Positions 7,843 through 15,779 of a stretch of 25,289 nucleotides of DNA are shown here, piece after piece (positions within the stretch are counted from its first letter, which is position 1; the number at the start of each line of letters is the position of its first letter). The notes under the pieces are model-generated. The model ran no database searches. It was not told where the DNA came from and saw only the letters and a program-made list of their open reading frames with translations. The stretch lies in assembly GCA_027858795.1 (NCBI GenBank), contig JAQICF010000199.1:1-25289 (forward strand). Reading direction: 5' to 3'. The stretch comes from Candidatus Delongbacteria bacterium. GTDB taxonomy: Bacteria; Delongbacteria; UBA4055. The translations under genes were made by a program, and so were the position numbers.

Positions 7843-8317
7843 AAAAGAAATGTCTAAAATTTTTAAAAAATTCTATAAAGATGAATTTAAAAGTTCTAAC
7901 GTTGATTATATTGAAGAATGTAAGGGGTTATTCGGTATACCAGATGGTTTATTAGTTGAAAAAGAAAAAAATGAATTAAAAAATATTGTTGCAATTGAGC
8001 TGAAATTAAAGAATTGGAAAAGAGCTTTAATCCAAGCATTTAAATATAAGAGTTTTGCGAATAATTCAATTGTTGTAATTGATGCAAATTACATGCACCG
8101 AGCTTTGAAAAATATAGATGAATTCAAGCGTTATAAAATTGGTTTAGCTTCATTCAGTAAAGATAAGGATTTTGTAATTCATTATTTACCTGAAACGACC
8201 TCACCTTTTTCTGCAAGTTATCAGGCAGTTATTGTTAATAATATTAAACGCAGAAGAAACAAATCTAATAATAAATTTAATCTTGAAACAAAGTTAAATC
8301 AGCTTGCAATAGCTTAA
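7826..8317 (+). CDS. PD-(D/E)XK nuclease-fold protein with QxxxY motif
   Basis: The protein is 163 residues. The core is GIPDGLLV (Asp40), then AIELKLK (Glu58-x-Lys60), then QAFKY (Gln70 to Tyr74). This is the D...ExK plus QxxxY arrangement of RecB-like/restriction-type nucleases, with 17 residues between Asp and Glu, within the usual range. An acidic residue near the N-terminus (Glu30 or Glu31) could be the extra metal ligand. The rest has alternating strands and helices and a basic tail (KRRRNKSNNK) that may bind nucleic acid. It is short and contains no other domain. Its start lies 17 nt inside the preceding gene. Nuclease activity is a strong prediction from motifs; target and trigger are unknown. 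Confidence 0.8.
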   Translation: MSFKTEKEMSKIFKKFYKDEFKSSNVDYIEECKGLFGIPDGLLVEKEKNELKNIVAIELKLKNWKRALIQAFKYKSFANNSIVVIDANYMHRALKNIDEFKRYKIGLASFSKDKDFVIHYLPETTSPFSASYQAVIVNNIKRRRNKSNNKFNLETKLNQLAIA

Positions 8318-8352
8318 TTAACGTAAATTCAAATTGAAAACACGCCTTCCGA

Positions 8353-8393
8353 GCCTCTTAATAATGCTTAAATTGGGAGGCCTTTTAATTTTT
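8353..8393 (+). terminator. rho-independent terminator after the kinase-nuclease operon
   Basis: GCCTCTTAAT (8353-8362) pairs with ATTGGGAGGC (8372-8381) through 10 pairs including two G-U, with a 9-nt loop, followed by the T-rich stretch CTTTTAATTTTT. It closes the three-gene operon cleanly. Confidence 0.8.
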
Positions 8394-8404
8394 GGAAATA
8401 ACCC

Positions 8405-8632
8405 ATGAAATTCATCATTATATTTGGTCCTCACGCAGTTGGTAAAATGACTGTAGGTCAAGAGTTGGAAAAGTTAACAGGAATAAAGCTTTTTCATAAC
8501 CATATATCTATTGATTTTGTAGCTCCTTTTTTTAGTTACGGTACCAAAGCTGGACAAAGACTTGTTTCAATGATAAGGGAAGGGATCTTTACAGAAGTTG
8601 CGAAAATAATAAAAAAAAGATTTGATTTTTAA
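8405..8632 (+). pseudogene. truncated P-loop (AAA/shikimate-kinase-like) protein
   Basis: The 75-residue frame has an intact Walker A, GPHAVGKMTVG, followed by LEKLTGIKLFHNH and PFFSYGTKAGQRLV. This matches the N-terminal part of small AAA_18/shikimate-kinase-like nucleotide-binding proteins, which normally run to roughly 170-190 residues. It ends just after a run of eight A (8611-8618). Removing one A would continue the frame as KKDLIF, a plausible next strand, but that frame also stops at TAA 8658, inside a palindromic repeat. The gene is thus both probably frameshifted and missing its C-terminal half. It sits between the defence-type block and the housekeeping block. Confidence 0.6.
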
Positions 8633-8650
8633 TAAAATTTGTACGTTTTC

Positions 8651-8674
8651 AGAGACGTAAAGTATTTCGTCTCT
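8651..8674. repeat. palindromic repeat (REP/MITE-like)
   Basis: AGAGACG (8651-8657) and CGTCTCT (8668-8674) form a 7-bp stem, extended by AAA/TTT with one bulged T. Short palindromes of the AGAGACG type are common dispersed repeats in AT-rich bacterial genomes. It lies exactly where the truncated P-loop gene loses homology-like sequence. Confidence 0.55.
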
Positions 8675-8731
8675 ACGAACACACACCTATCCAAATAAAT
8701 AGCACTCACATTTATCTAATTAATTTTGTAC

Positions 8732-8760
8732 TTGATATTATAGCTTTTACCCACTATATT
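8732..8760 (+). promoter_or_regulatory. sigma-70-type promoter for the DUF4412-like/ileS operon
   Basis: TTGATA (8732-8737), a 17-nt spacer and TATATT (8755-8760) lie 44 nt before the ATG at 8804. The match to -35/-10 consensus and exact spacing are good. No terminator lies between the first gene and ileS, so this promoter may drive 8804 to 15147. Confidence 0.55.
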
Positions 8761-8803
8761 CAACCTCATTAATAGAAAGATTAATTAAATTATAGGTTTA
8801 AGT

Positions 8804-9457
8804 ATGTACAAGAGAACATTAGTGTTACTAACATTGGTATTGTCAATTAGCCTACTGACAGCGAAAGATTATTATGTGAATCAAATGATAATATCTCCGA
8901 ATCACGTAACTAATCTGAATGATACTTTAATGCAAGAAACTTTTGTTATGAAAGATCTAGTTATAGTGAAAGATGATGTAAGTGTTCAATTTACAAATGA
9001 TTCTTCATACATGTTTTATGATTTAGTTGATAGTACATACTTTGAGAAAAATGCTGAAGAGTTGGAAGCTGTAGCAATGTATGCGGATTCTCAATTCGAG
9101 GATTTTAGTATTTCCCCTTTGGGGAAAAAAGAAAAAATAGGAAAATGGAATACAGAAAAATACCTTGGTAAAGTAAAAGTTATGGGTATGGAAATGGAAT
9201 TAGAACTATCCATAGCAAAAGATACAGGCTTGCCTAATGATCTTCTTTTCAAGCAACAAGAGAGAATGAACAAGAACGCACCGAATATTCAAAAGATGCT
9301 TGAAAAGATCAAAAGTACCGGTGGGGTCGTATTAAAAGAAGTTGCTAGGATCCAGGGAATGATGACTTCTATAAAAGAAACTTTAGAAGCAAAAGAGATT
9401 AAAATAGACAAAAAGATATTGGAAAGACCTAAGGGTTTTACCAAGTTGGTAAAATAA
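8804..9457 (+). CDS. secreted DUF4412-like protein
   Basis: The protein is 217 residues with a signal peptide (MYKRT, then a hydrophobic core, cleavage likely after TA at residues 19-20). The mature part is mostly beta strand followed by helices, with lines such as KIGKWNTEKYLGKVKVMGMEMELE, a pattern of small periplasmic or outer-membrane-facing DUF4412-type proteins (threat of carryover from lipoprotein-like folds is possible). No lipobox Cys is present, so it is probably a soluble exported protein. ileS begins 24 nt downstream without a terminator. The family name is tentative and no function is known. Confidence 0.6.
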   Translation: MYKRTLVLLTLVLSISLLTAKDYYVNQMIISPNHVTNLNDTLMQETFVMKDLVIVKDDVSVQFTNDSSYMFYDLVDSTYFEKNAEELEAVAMYADSQFEDFSISPLGKKEKIGKWNTEKYLGKVKVMGMEMELELSIAKDTGLPNDLLFKQQERMNKNAPNIQKMLEKIKSTGGVVLKEVARIQGMMTSIKETLEAKEIKIDKKILERPKGFTKLVK

Positions 9458-9481
9458 ATATAAATTAAAGGTAAATATAAA

Positions 9482-12400
9482 ATGTTTAAAGATGTAGATC
9501 CAAAAATAAATTTTCCAAAGATGGAGGAGGAAACTCTGAAGTTTTGGAAAGATAATGATACATTTAGGAAATCTATGGATCAAAGGAAAGGTCAAAAAGA
9601 ATATGTATTCTATGACGGCCCGCCATTTGCCACAGGTTTGCCGCATTATGGTCACCTTGTAGGTGGAACTTTGAAAGATGTAATACCTAGATATTGGACA
9701 ATGAAAGGTAAATATGTATCAAGAAGATTCGGTTGGGACTGCCATGGTCTTCCGGTAGAGTATGAGGTTGAGAAAGAGCTTAAATTTGAATCGAAGAAAG
9801 ATATAGAAGACTTTGGAATCGATAAATTTAACGAGACCTGTAGAAGTATAGTTTTAAAATATGTAGATGAATGGGAAACTATAATCGACAGGACAGGTAG
9901 ATGGGTGGATTTTGAAAACGATTACAAGACTATGGATATAGAATACATGGAATCTGTCTGGTGGATATTTAAAGAGATATGGGATAAAGGACTTATAAAA
10001 AAAGGTTACAGAGTAAATCCATTCTGTCCAAGATGTGAAACAGCACTTTCAAATCATGAGTCAACCCAGGGTTATAAAGATGTTCAGGATCCTGCGATTA
10101 CAGTAGAATTTAAAGTTAAAGGGGAAGAAAATCTTTATCTTACTGCCTGGACAACTACTCCATGGACACTGCCATCCAATGCTGCTTTAGCTGTAAATAA
10201 CGCTATAGACTACAGTTTCGTAAAAGCTGTTGGAAGTGAAAAAATATATATTTTTGCGAAAAACAGACTTTCTGCATACTATAAATCAGAAGAAGATTAC
10301 ACAGTGATAAAAGAAGTAAAAGGTTCTGAACTTGTAGGATTGAAGTACGAACCACTTTTTGATTATTATAAAGATTTCAATGAGAATGTTCATACTGTGA
10401 TAGAAGCTGACTATGTTTCTATTGAAGACGGAACAGGTATAGTTCATCAGGCACCTGCATTCGGTCAGGAAGATTTTGAAGTAGGTAAGAAATTCAATAT
10501 CCCTATATTGAATCCAATCAATGATATGGGTAAATTCAATAGTGAAGTTCCTGATTATGAAGGTCAATACATAAAAGAAGCAGACAAAGTAATAATAAAA
10601 GACCTGAAAGCTGCAGGAAAAATGATAAAGCATGAAACAATACAGCACAGCTACCCTCATTGTTGGAGATGCGATACTCCATTACTTCAAAAAGCAACAG
10701 ATAGCTGGGTTATGGAAGTGAAGACTATCATACAAGATATGCTCGATAATAATGAACAAATAAACTGGGTTCCTGAAAATATAAAAGATGGAAGATTTGG
10801 AAAATTGTTAGCTCAAATGCCTGATTGGCATATATCCAGAAGTAGGTTCTGGGGAGCTCCTTTGCCAATATGGATATGTGATGATTGTGAAGAAAGGGAA
10901 TGTATAGGATCAGTTGAAGATCTGAAAAAGAGAACAGGATTAGAAGAGATAACAGATATACACAAACATTTCGTAGATGAAATGACAATGAAATGTTCTT
11001 GTGGCGGTACAATGCACAGAATACCTGAAGTTCTTGATTGCTGGTTCGAATCAGGTTCCATGCCTTATGCTCAAAACCACTATCCGTTTGAAAATAAAGA
11101 AAGATTCGAGGAGAACTTTCCATGTGATTTCATAGCTGAAGGAATAGATCAGACAAGAGGTTGGTTCAATAAGCTGACAGTAATATCAACAGCATTATTT
11201 AATAAGCCAGCATTCCGCAATGTTATAGTGAATGGTACTGTTCTGGCAGAGGACGGCACTAAAATGTCAAAATCTAAGAAGAACTATCCACCTGTAACTG
11301 ATGTAATGGATAAATACGGTGCTGATGCTATGAGAATGTATCTAATAAATTCTCCTGCAGTAAGAGCAGAGAATCTTAGGTTCAGTGAAGCTGGAATACT
11401 TGACGTGATAAAGAAAGTAATGCTTCCTCTATGGAATAGTTACAGTTTCTTAATTCCATACGCTAAGATAGACAACTGGACTCCGAATAAGGAATTTTTT
11501 AAACCTGAAGATCTGACTAATAAATTAGACAAGTGGATAATGTCATCACTTCAGAGTTTAACAAAAGAAGTGAATGAGCAAATGTCCGCCTATAAACTAT
11601 ACAATGTTTTACCTGCAATGGTAGATTTTATCGATTCACTAACGAACTGGTACATAAGAAGATCAAAAAGAAGGTTTTGGAAAAGCGAAAATGATACTGA
11701 CAAATATAATGCGTACGAAACACTTTACGAAGTACTGTCAATATTGACAAAATTAATAGCACCTGTTATGCCTTTTATTGCGGAAGAGATATATCAAAAT
11801 CTAGAACTTTCAGTTTTCCCGAATTCTAAAGAGTCTGTTCACTTATGTGACTTCCCTGAGGTAGATGAAAGTTTTATAAATACAGAACTTGAAGAAGAAA
11901 TGGCTTTTGTACAAACTGTTGTTAAACTTGGCAGGATACTGAGAAATGATAAGAATATCAAGATAAGGCAAGCTCTTCAATCCATTACAGTAGTTGCAAA
12001 CAGAGATGTTACAAAGAAAGCTATTGAAGAAATGAAGGACTTAATCTTAGAAGAGCTTAACATAAAAGAAGTTCTAATAATTGAGAATGAAGATGAACTT
12101 GTAGATGTTACAACTAAAGCTAATTTCAGAGTAATAGGTAAAAAATACGGTAAAAAGGCAAAAGAAATAGCAGCTGAAATAAGCAAATTATCTTTAGTGG
12201 ATATTAAATCAATAGAAAAAGGTGGATATGTTGATCTCTGTGAAGAGAAAATAATCCTTGAGGATCTATTCATACAACATAATCAAAAAGAAGGCGTGTT
12301 CTCAGCTTCTGAAGGTGATATAACAGTATCTCTTGATATACGCATAACGCCTGAGTTACAGTCTGAAGGGCATGCAAGAGAGATAATAAACAGGATACAG

Positions 12401-12616
12401 AACCTGAGAAAAGATAACGGATTCGAAATATCTGACAGAATATCAGTAAAATTCTCAACTGATGAAGAATTAGCTCAAGCTATAGTATCTCAGACAGAAT
12501 ATATATCAAATGAAACTCTTTCAGTAGAAATAATAGAAGATAAGTCAGTAAGCACATCAGGTGTTGAAATGGATATTAACGGTCATAAGTGTTATATTAG
12601 AGTTGAAAAGGTATAA
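9482..12616 (+). CDS. ileS: isoleucyl-tRNA synthetase (type-2-like)
   Basis: The enzyme charges tRNA-Ile with isoleucine in the cytoplasm. The 1044-residue length, class I signature HYGH (55-58) within PPFATGLPHYGH, GWDCHGLPVE, and KMSKS (594-598) are clear. The long CP1 editing insert contains the expected TAWTTTPWTLPSN segment. Putative zinc-binding cysteine pairs are CPRC (182-185) and CDDC (466-469). The anticodon-binding domain spans roughly residues 680-850, followed by a C-terminal domain with HAREIINRIQNLRK. The sequence style (PPFATGLPHYGHLVGG) is that of the eukaryote-like type 2 enzymes rather than E. coli type 1. AAAGG precedes the ATG. It heads the order ileS, DksA-like gene, lspA, pgi. 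Confidence 0.98.
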   Translation: MFKDVDPKINFPKMEEETLKFWKDNDTFRKSMDQRKGQKEYVFYDGPPFATGLPHYGHLVGGTLKDVIPRYWTMKGKYVSRRFGWDCHGLPVEYEVEKELKFESKKDIEDFGIDKFNETCRSIVLKYVDEWETIIDRTGRWVDFENDYKTMDIEYMESVWWIFKEIWDKGLIKKGYRVNPFCPRCETALSNHESTQGYKDVQDPAITVEFKVKGEENLYLTAWTTTPWTLPSNAALAVNNAIDYSFVKAVGSEKIYIFAKNRLSAYYKSEEDYTVIKEVKGSELVGLKYEPLFDYYKDFNENVHTVIEADYVSIEDGTGIVHQAPAFGQEDFEVGKKFNIPILNPINDMGKFNSEVPDYEGQYIKEADKVIIKDLKAAGKMIKHETIQHSYPHCWRCDTPLLQKATDSWVMEVKTIIQDMLDNNEQINWVPENIKDGRFGKLLAQMPDWHISRSRFWGAPLPIWICDDCEERECIGSVEDLKKRTGLEEITDIHKHFVDEMTMKCSCGGTMHRIPEVLDCWFESGSMPYAQNHYPFENKERFEENFPCDFIAEGIDQTRGWFNKLTVISTALFNKPAFRNVIVNGTVLAEDGTKMSKSKKNYPPVTDVMDKYGADAMRMYLINSPAVRAENLRFSEAGILDVIKKVMLPLWNSYSFLIPYAKIDNWTPNKEFFKPEDLTNKLDKWIMSSLQSLTKEVNEQMSAYKLYNVLPAMVDFIDSLTNWYIRRSKRRFWKSENDTDKYNAYETLYEVLSILTKLIAPVMPFIAEEIYQNLELSVFPNSKESVHLCDFPEVDESFINTELEEEMAFVQTVVKLGRILRNDKNIKIRQALQSITVVANRDVTKKAIEEMKDLILEELNIKEVLIIENEDELVDVTTKANFRVIGKKYGKKAKEIAAEISKLSLVDIKSIEKGGYVDLCEEKIILEDLFIQHNQKEGVFSASEGDITVSLDIRITPELQSEGHAREIINRIQNLRKDNGFEISDRISVKFSTDEELAQAIVSQTEYISNETLSVEIIEDKSVSTSGVEMDINGHKCYIRVEKV

Positions 12617-12652
12617 AAAAAATTATTAAACTAAAATATAAAGGTTTTGAAA

Positions 12653-13033
12653 ATGACGACAAATAAGAAAAAGAGCTACACAAAAAAAGAACTGGAAAGG
12701 TTCAAGAAGCTTATTATAGCTCAAATCGAAGAGACAAAAGAAATAATCGATCATAGTCTTGAAAGCAGTTCAGAATCAATAATTTCACAAACAGGTGAAA
12801 CTCATACTGATGAGATGGGAACTGAACATCAAGCACGTGAACTTGATTTCTACATGGCACAAAGAGAAGGTAAATTCATCTCGAACCTGGATAAAGCGCT
12901 TAGAAGAATAGAATCTGGTATTTTTGGGGTTTGCAGAGGTTGTGGTGAACTAATTGATAAGAAAAGATTAGAGGTCGTTTCTCATGCTACTTTGTGTATC
13001 AATTGCAAAAATAACAAAGAGAGAAAGGATTAA
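12653..13033 (+). CDS. TraR/DksA-family zinc-finger protein
   Basis: The protein has 126 residues if it starts at ATG 12653, which has AAAGG (12640-12644) upstream; a TTG at 12647 is less likely. It has the DksA plan: an N-terminal helix, a coiled-coil hairpin (about 10-85) whose tip carries QTGETHTDEMGTEHQ, and a C4 zinc finger, Cys94-x2-Cys97-x17-Cys115-x2-Cys118. DksA-type proteins enter the RNA polymerase secondary channel and modulate initiation. The exact D-x-x-D-A tip of E. coli DksA is not seen, so it may be a paralogue with a different action. Its stop overlaps the lspA start (TAATG, 13031-13035). The ileS - TraR/DksA - lspA order is common in Bacteroidota. Confidence 0.9.
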   Translation: MTTNKKKSYTKKELERFKKLIIAQIEETKEIIDHSLESSSESIISQTGETHTDEMGTEHQARELDFYMAQREGKFISNLDKALRRIESGIFGVCRGCGELIDKKRLEVVSHATLCINCKNNKERKD

Positions 13034-13536
13034 TGAAAAAAAAGTACATTTTTTTTTCAGTATCAGCTTTAATTGTAATAGCTGATCAGATATCTAAGAA
13101 ATTCTTTGAAAAATTCTTATTGTCACTCGATACGAATTCGGTTAATGTTTTCGGTGAAGAATTGGTAAGATTTACTCTTGCTTACAACACAGGAATTGCG
13201 TTTAGTATCAAATTAGGTAGTCGGTATTTTTTATCGACTATCTCTTTACTTGCATCTATCTTCATAATTTATCTTATTATTAAGATCGATCTGAAAAAAA
13301 AGATGGAACTTTGGGCATTTACCTTCATACTTGGGGGTGCGATCGGTAATTTAGTTGATAGGGCAATGTATGGTAAAGTTATTGATTTTATTGATTGTGA
13401 TTTTCCTGATTTTATTATGACAAGATGGCCAATTTTTAACATTGCTGATTCTTTTGTAACCGTTGGAATGGTGTTTTTAGCAATTCAGTATTTATTTTTG
13501 GAAAAGAAAGAAGAAAAGCAAAAAAATAACCTATAA
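13033..13536 (+). CDS. lspA: lipoprotein signal peptidase (signal peptidase II)
   Basis: This inner-membrane aspartic protease cleaves prolipoprotein signal peptides before the lipidated Cys. The 167-residue protein has four hydrophobic helices. The catalytic aspartates are in GNLVDR (Asp109) and FNIADS (Asp139), and the typical VDFI-like segment KVIDFIDCDF lies between them. The early ADQISKKF and NTGIAFS motifs also fit. It overlaps the preceding stop by 1 nt. Its substrates in this window would include the two lipoproteins at 15282 and 22065. Confidence 0.96.
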   Translation: MKKKYIFFSVSALIVIADQISKKFFEKFLLSLDTNSVNVFGEELVRFTLAYNTGIAFSIKLGSRYFLSTISLLASIFIIYLIIKIDLKKKMELWAFTFILGGAIGNLVDRAMYGKVIDFIDCDFPDFIMTRWPIFNIADSFVTVGMVFLAIQYLFLEKKEEKQKNNL

Positions 13537-13548
13537 AATGGATATATT

Positions 13549-15147
13549 ATGCTTCGTAAGACGGATCCCACAAAAACAAAAAGCTGGCAAAAATTATTAG
13601 ACCATTTTAAAGATATGAACCCGGTTCATATGAGAGATCTTTTCTCTGACAAAAACAGATTTGATAAATATTCTATTAAGTTTGAAGATATCCTGATAGA
13701 TTACTCAAAAAATATTATCACTGATAAAACAAGACAATTGCTCTTTGAATTGGCAGACGAATGTGATCTGAAAGCTTCAATTGATAAAATGTTATCCGGT
13801 GAAAAGATCAATGAAAATGAGGATAGAGCTGTTCTCCATACTGCATTGCGAAATTTCAAGCATGATCCTATCATTGTTGATGGTAAAGATATCATGCCTG
13901 CTATCAAAGAAGTTCGGAAAAAGATGAGAATGTTCAGTGATGAAGTCAGAAGTGGGGAATGGAGAGGATATACCGGTAAAAAGATCAAAAATATCGTGAA
14001 TATTGGGATTGGTGGATCAGATCTTGGTCCTGTGATGGTAACAGAAGCACTAAAGTATTATGCATCGGATGATATGAAAGTTTATTTTATTTCAAATATT
14101 GACGGAACGGATATTATCGAGACCCTAAAGAATTTAGATCATGAAGAAACCTTATTTCTCATTGCCTCTAAAACCTTTACTACTCAGGAAACTATGACAA
14201 ATGCTTACTCTTCACGGGAATGGTTTCTTAGAAGTTCAAGGGATGATGATAGTATTAAAAAACATTTTGTTGCATTGTCAACAAATAAAGAGAAAGTTGA
14301 AGAATTCGGAATAGACACTAATAATATGTTCGAATTCTGGGATTTTGTAGGTGGAAGGTATTCGGTATGTTCTGCAATTGGATTAAGTATAGCGTTATAT
14401 ATTGGTTACGATCATTTTGAGGAATTATTACTTGGAGCTTCTTCGATTGATGAGCATCTTCAAAATACTGCTTTTGAAAATAATATACCAGTCATTCTAG
14501 CCATGATAAGTATCTGGTATATAAATTTCTTTGGAACAGAGAGTGAAGTCATTTTACCGTATGATCAATACCTACACAGATTTCCTGCTTACCTGCAACA
14601 AGCCAATATGGAGAGTAACGGCAAGAGTGTTGACAGGGAAGGGAAATCAGTCAACTATTCTACTGCTCCGGTAATATGGGGTGAACCCGGTACGAATGGT
14701 CAGCATTCATTCTATCAATTATTACATCAGGGGACAAAAATGATTCCTGCGGATTTTTTAGTTGGGAAAGAACCTCTGAATAGAATTAATGATCACCATG
14801 ACATTTTATTATCCAATTTCTTAGGTCAGACCGAAGCACTGATGAAAGGTAAAACTATTGAAGAAGTTGTAGATTCATCTGCATATAAAGTATTCAAAGG
14901 AAATCAACCGACAAATTCTATTATTTACGATAAATTAACACCCAATGTACTTGGTAAATTGATAGCTATCTACGAACATAAAATATTCGTTCAAGGTATA
15001 ATATGGAACATATACAGCTTTGATCAATGGGGAGTTGAATATGGAAAGCAACTTGCAAATAATATCCAGAATGATATGAAAAGTGGAAAAGTCTCCTATG
15101 ATCATGACTGCTCTACAAAAGGATTGTTGAAGCATTTGATTGATTAA
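13549..15147 (+). CDS. pgi: glucose-6-phosphate isomerase
   Basis: The enzyme interconverts glucose-6-phosphate and fructose-6-phosphate in glycolysis and gluconeogenesis. The 532-residue length is normal for the long bacterial/eukaryotic form. Signatures include GIGGSDLGP (about 153-161), the sugar-phosphate loop [21 protein letters not shown], and [15 protein letters not shown]. Catalytic residues can be assigned: Glu355 in NMESNGKS, His386 in GQHSF, and Lys500 in GVEYGKQLA. It starts 12 nt after lspA and is likely on the same transcript. A palindromic repeat follows immediately. Confidence 0.98.
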   Translation: MLRKTDPTKTKSWQKLLDHFKDMNPVHMRDLFSDKNRFDKYSIKFEDILIDYSKNIITDKTRQLLFELADECDLKASIDKMLSGEKINENEDRAVLHTALRNFKHDPIIVDGKDIMPAIKEVRKKMRMFSDEVRSGEWRGYTGKKIKNIVNIGIGGSDLGPVMVTEALKYYASDDMKVYFISNIDGTDIIETLKNLDHEETLFLIASKTFTTQETMTNAYSSREWFLRSSRDDDSIKKHFVALSTNKEKVEEFGIDTNNMFEFWDFVGGRYSVCSAIGLSIALYIGYDHFEELLLGASSIDEHLQNTAFENNIPVILAMISIWYINFFGTESEVILPYDQYLHRFPAYLQQANMESNGKSVDREGKSVNYSTAPVIWGEPGTNGQHSFYQLLHQGTKMIPADFLVGKEPLNRINDHHDILLSNFLGQTEALMKGKTIEEVVDSSAYKVFKGNQPTNSIIYDKLTPNVLGKLIAIYEHKIFVQGIIWNIYSFDQWGVEYGKQLANNIQNDMKSGKVSYDHDCSTKGLLKHLID

Positions 15148-15156
15148 AAATAATTC

Positions 15157-15251
15157 GTCACCCTGAACTCGACTTGTCCTGAATTTATTTCAGGGTTTCA
15201 GGGTCTAAAAAAAGGTATTAAAGATAGATACTGAAACAAGTTCAGCATGAC
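15157..15251. repeat. palindromic dispersed repeat, copy 1
   Basis: GTCACCCTGAACT (15157-15169) pairs imperfectly with AGTTCAGCATGAC (15239-15251), enclosing a nested structure: ACCCTGAA (15160-15167) with TTCAGGGT (15197-15204), and inside it CCTGAA (15178-15183) with TTCAGG (15189-15194). A related copy lies at 17987-18043. It occupies nearly the whole gap between pgi and the NlpC/P60 gene and may stop or stabilise the pgi transcript. Confidence 0.7.
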
Positions 15252-15281
15252 AAAATAAAGTTAACAAGAAAAAGAGAAAGT

Positions 15282-15779
15282 ATGACTAAAATATTAAATA
15301 AGATTACACTTCTAATATTAGCATCGTTAATATTGGTGTCATGTACATCGGTTTCAACTCGACAGTATTACAACCAGAAGAAGCCACAAGTAATTGAAAA
15401 AACAGTTGAGGAAATGAAGTCCGTTGAAAAATTCATTAACAGACATTATGGTGCAAAATATGTGATGGGTGCTTCAGGACCTAATTCGTTTGATTGTAGC
15501 GGTTTTGTAATGACCTTGTACAAGGAAATCTATAAAGTCAATTTGCCAAGAACAGCAAAGAAGCAGTATTACTACGGAAGACATATTTCCAAAGCTGAAT
15601 TAGCATATGGGGACCTTGTTTTTTTCAACACTAACGGGAGGGGGATCTCTCATGTAGGGATTTACCTGGAAGATGGTAAATTCGGACATGCATCTACATC
15701 CAGAGGTGTTATGATCAGTAACCTAAGTGATTATTACTTTAAAAATAAATTCATTGCAGGAAGGAGGATCATTAAATGA
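15282..15779 (+). CDS. NlpC/P60 lipoprotein, peptidoglycan endopeptidase
   Basis: The 165-residue protein carries a lipoprotein signal with lipobox LVSC (Cys21), so it is probably membrane-anchored and faces the cell wall. The NlpC/P60 domain spans about 47-165: the catalytic Cys72 in FDCSGF, the catalytic His124 in SHVGIY, and the third polar position in the following GHASTSRG segment. Such enzymes cleave peptide stems of peptidoglycan, often D-Glu to diamino-acid bonds. The ending GRRIIK is typical of this short NlpC form. Its stop overlaps the next start by 4 nt (ATGA, 15776-15779), linking it to the GWxTD gene. Confidence 0.93.
   Translation: MTKILNKITLLILASLILVSCTSVSTRQYYNQKKPQVIEKTVEEMKSVEKFINRHYGAKYVMGASGPNSFDCSGFVMTLYKEIYKVNLPRTAKKQYYYGRHISKAELAYGDLVFFNTNGRGISHVGIYLEDGKFGHASTSRGVMISNLSDYYFKNKFIAGRRIIK

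Noticed and set aside
10286..11123. Long minus-strand frames inside ileS
   Set aside because: They mirror the strongly conserved ileS coding strand and have no ribosome-binding sites or protein-like features.
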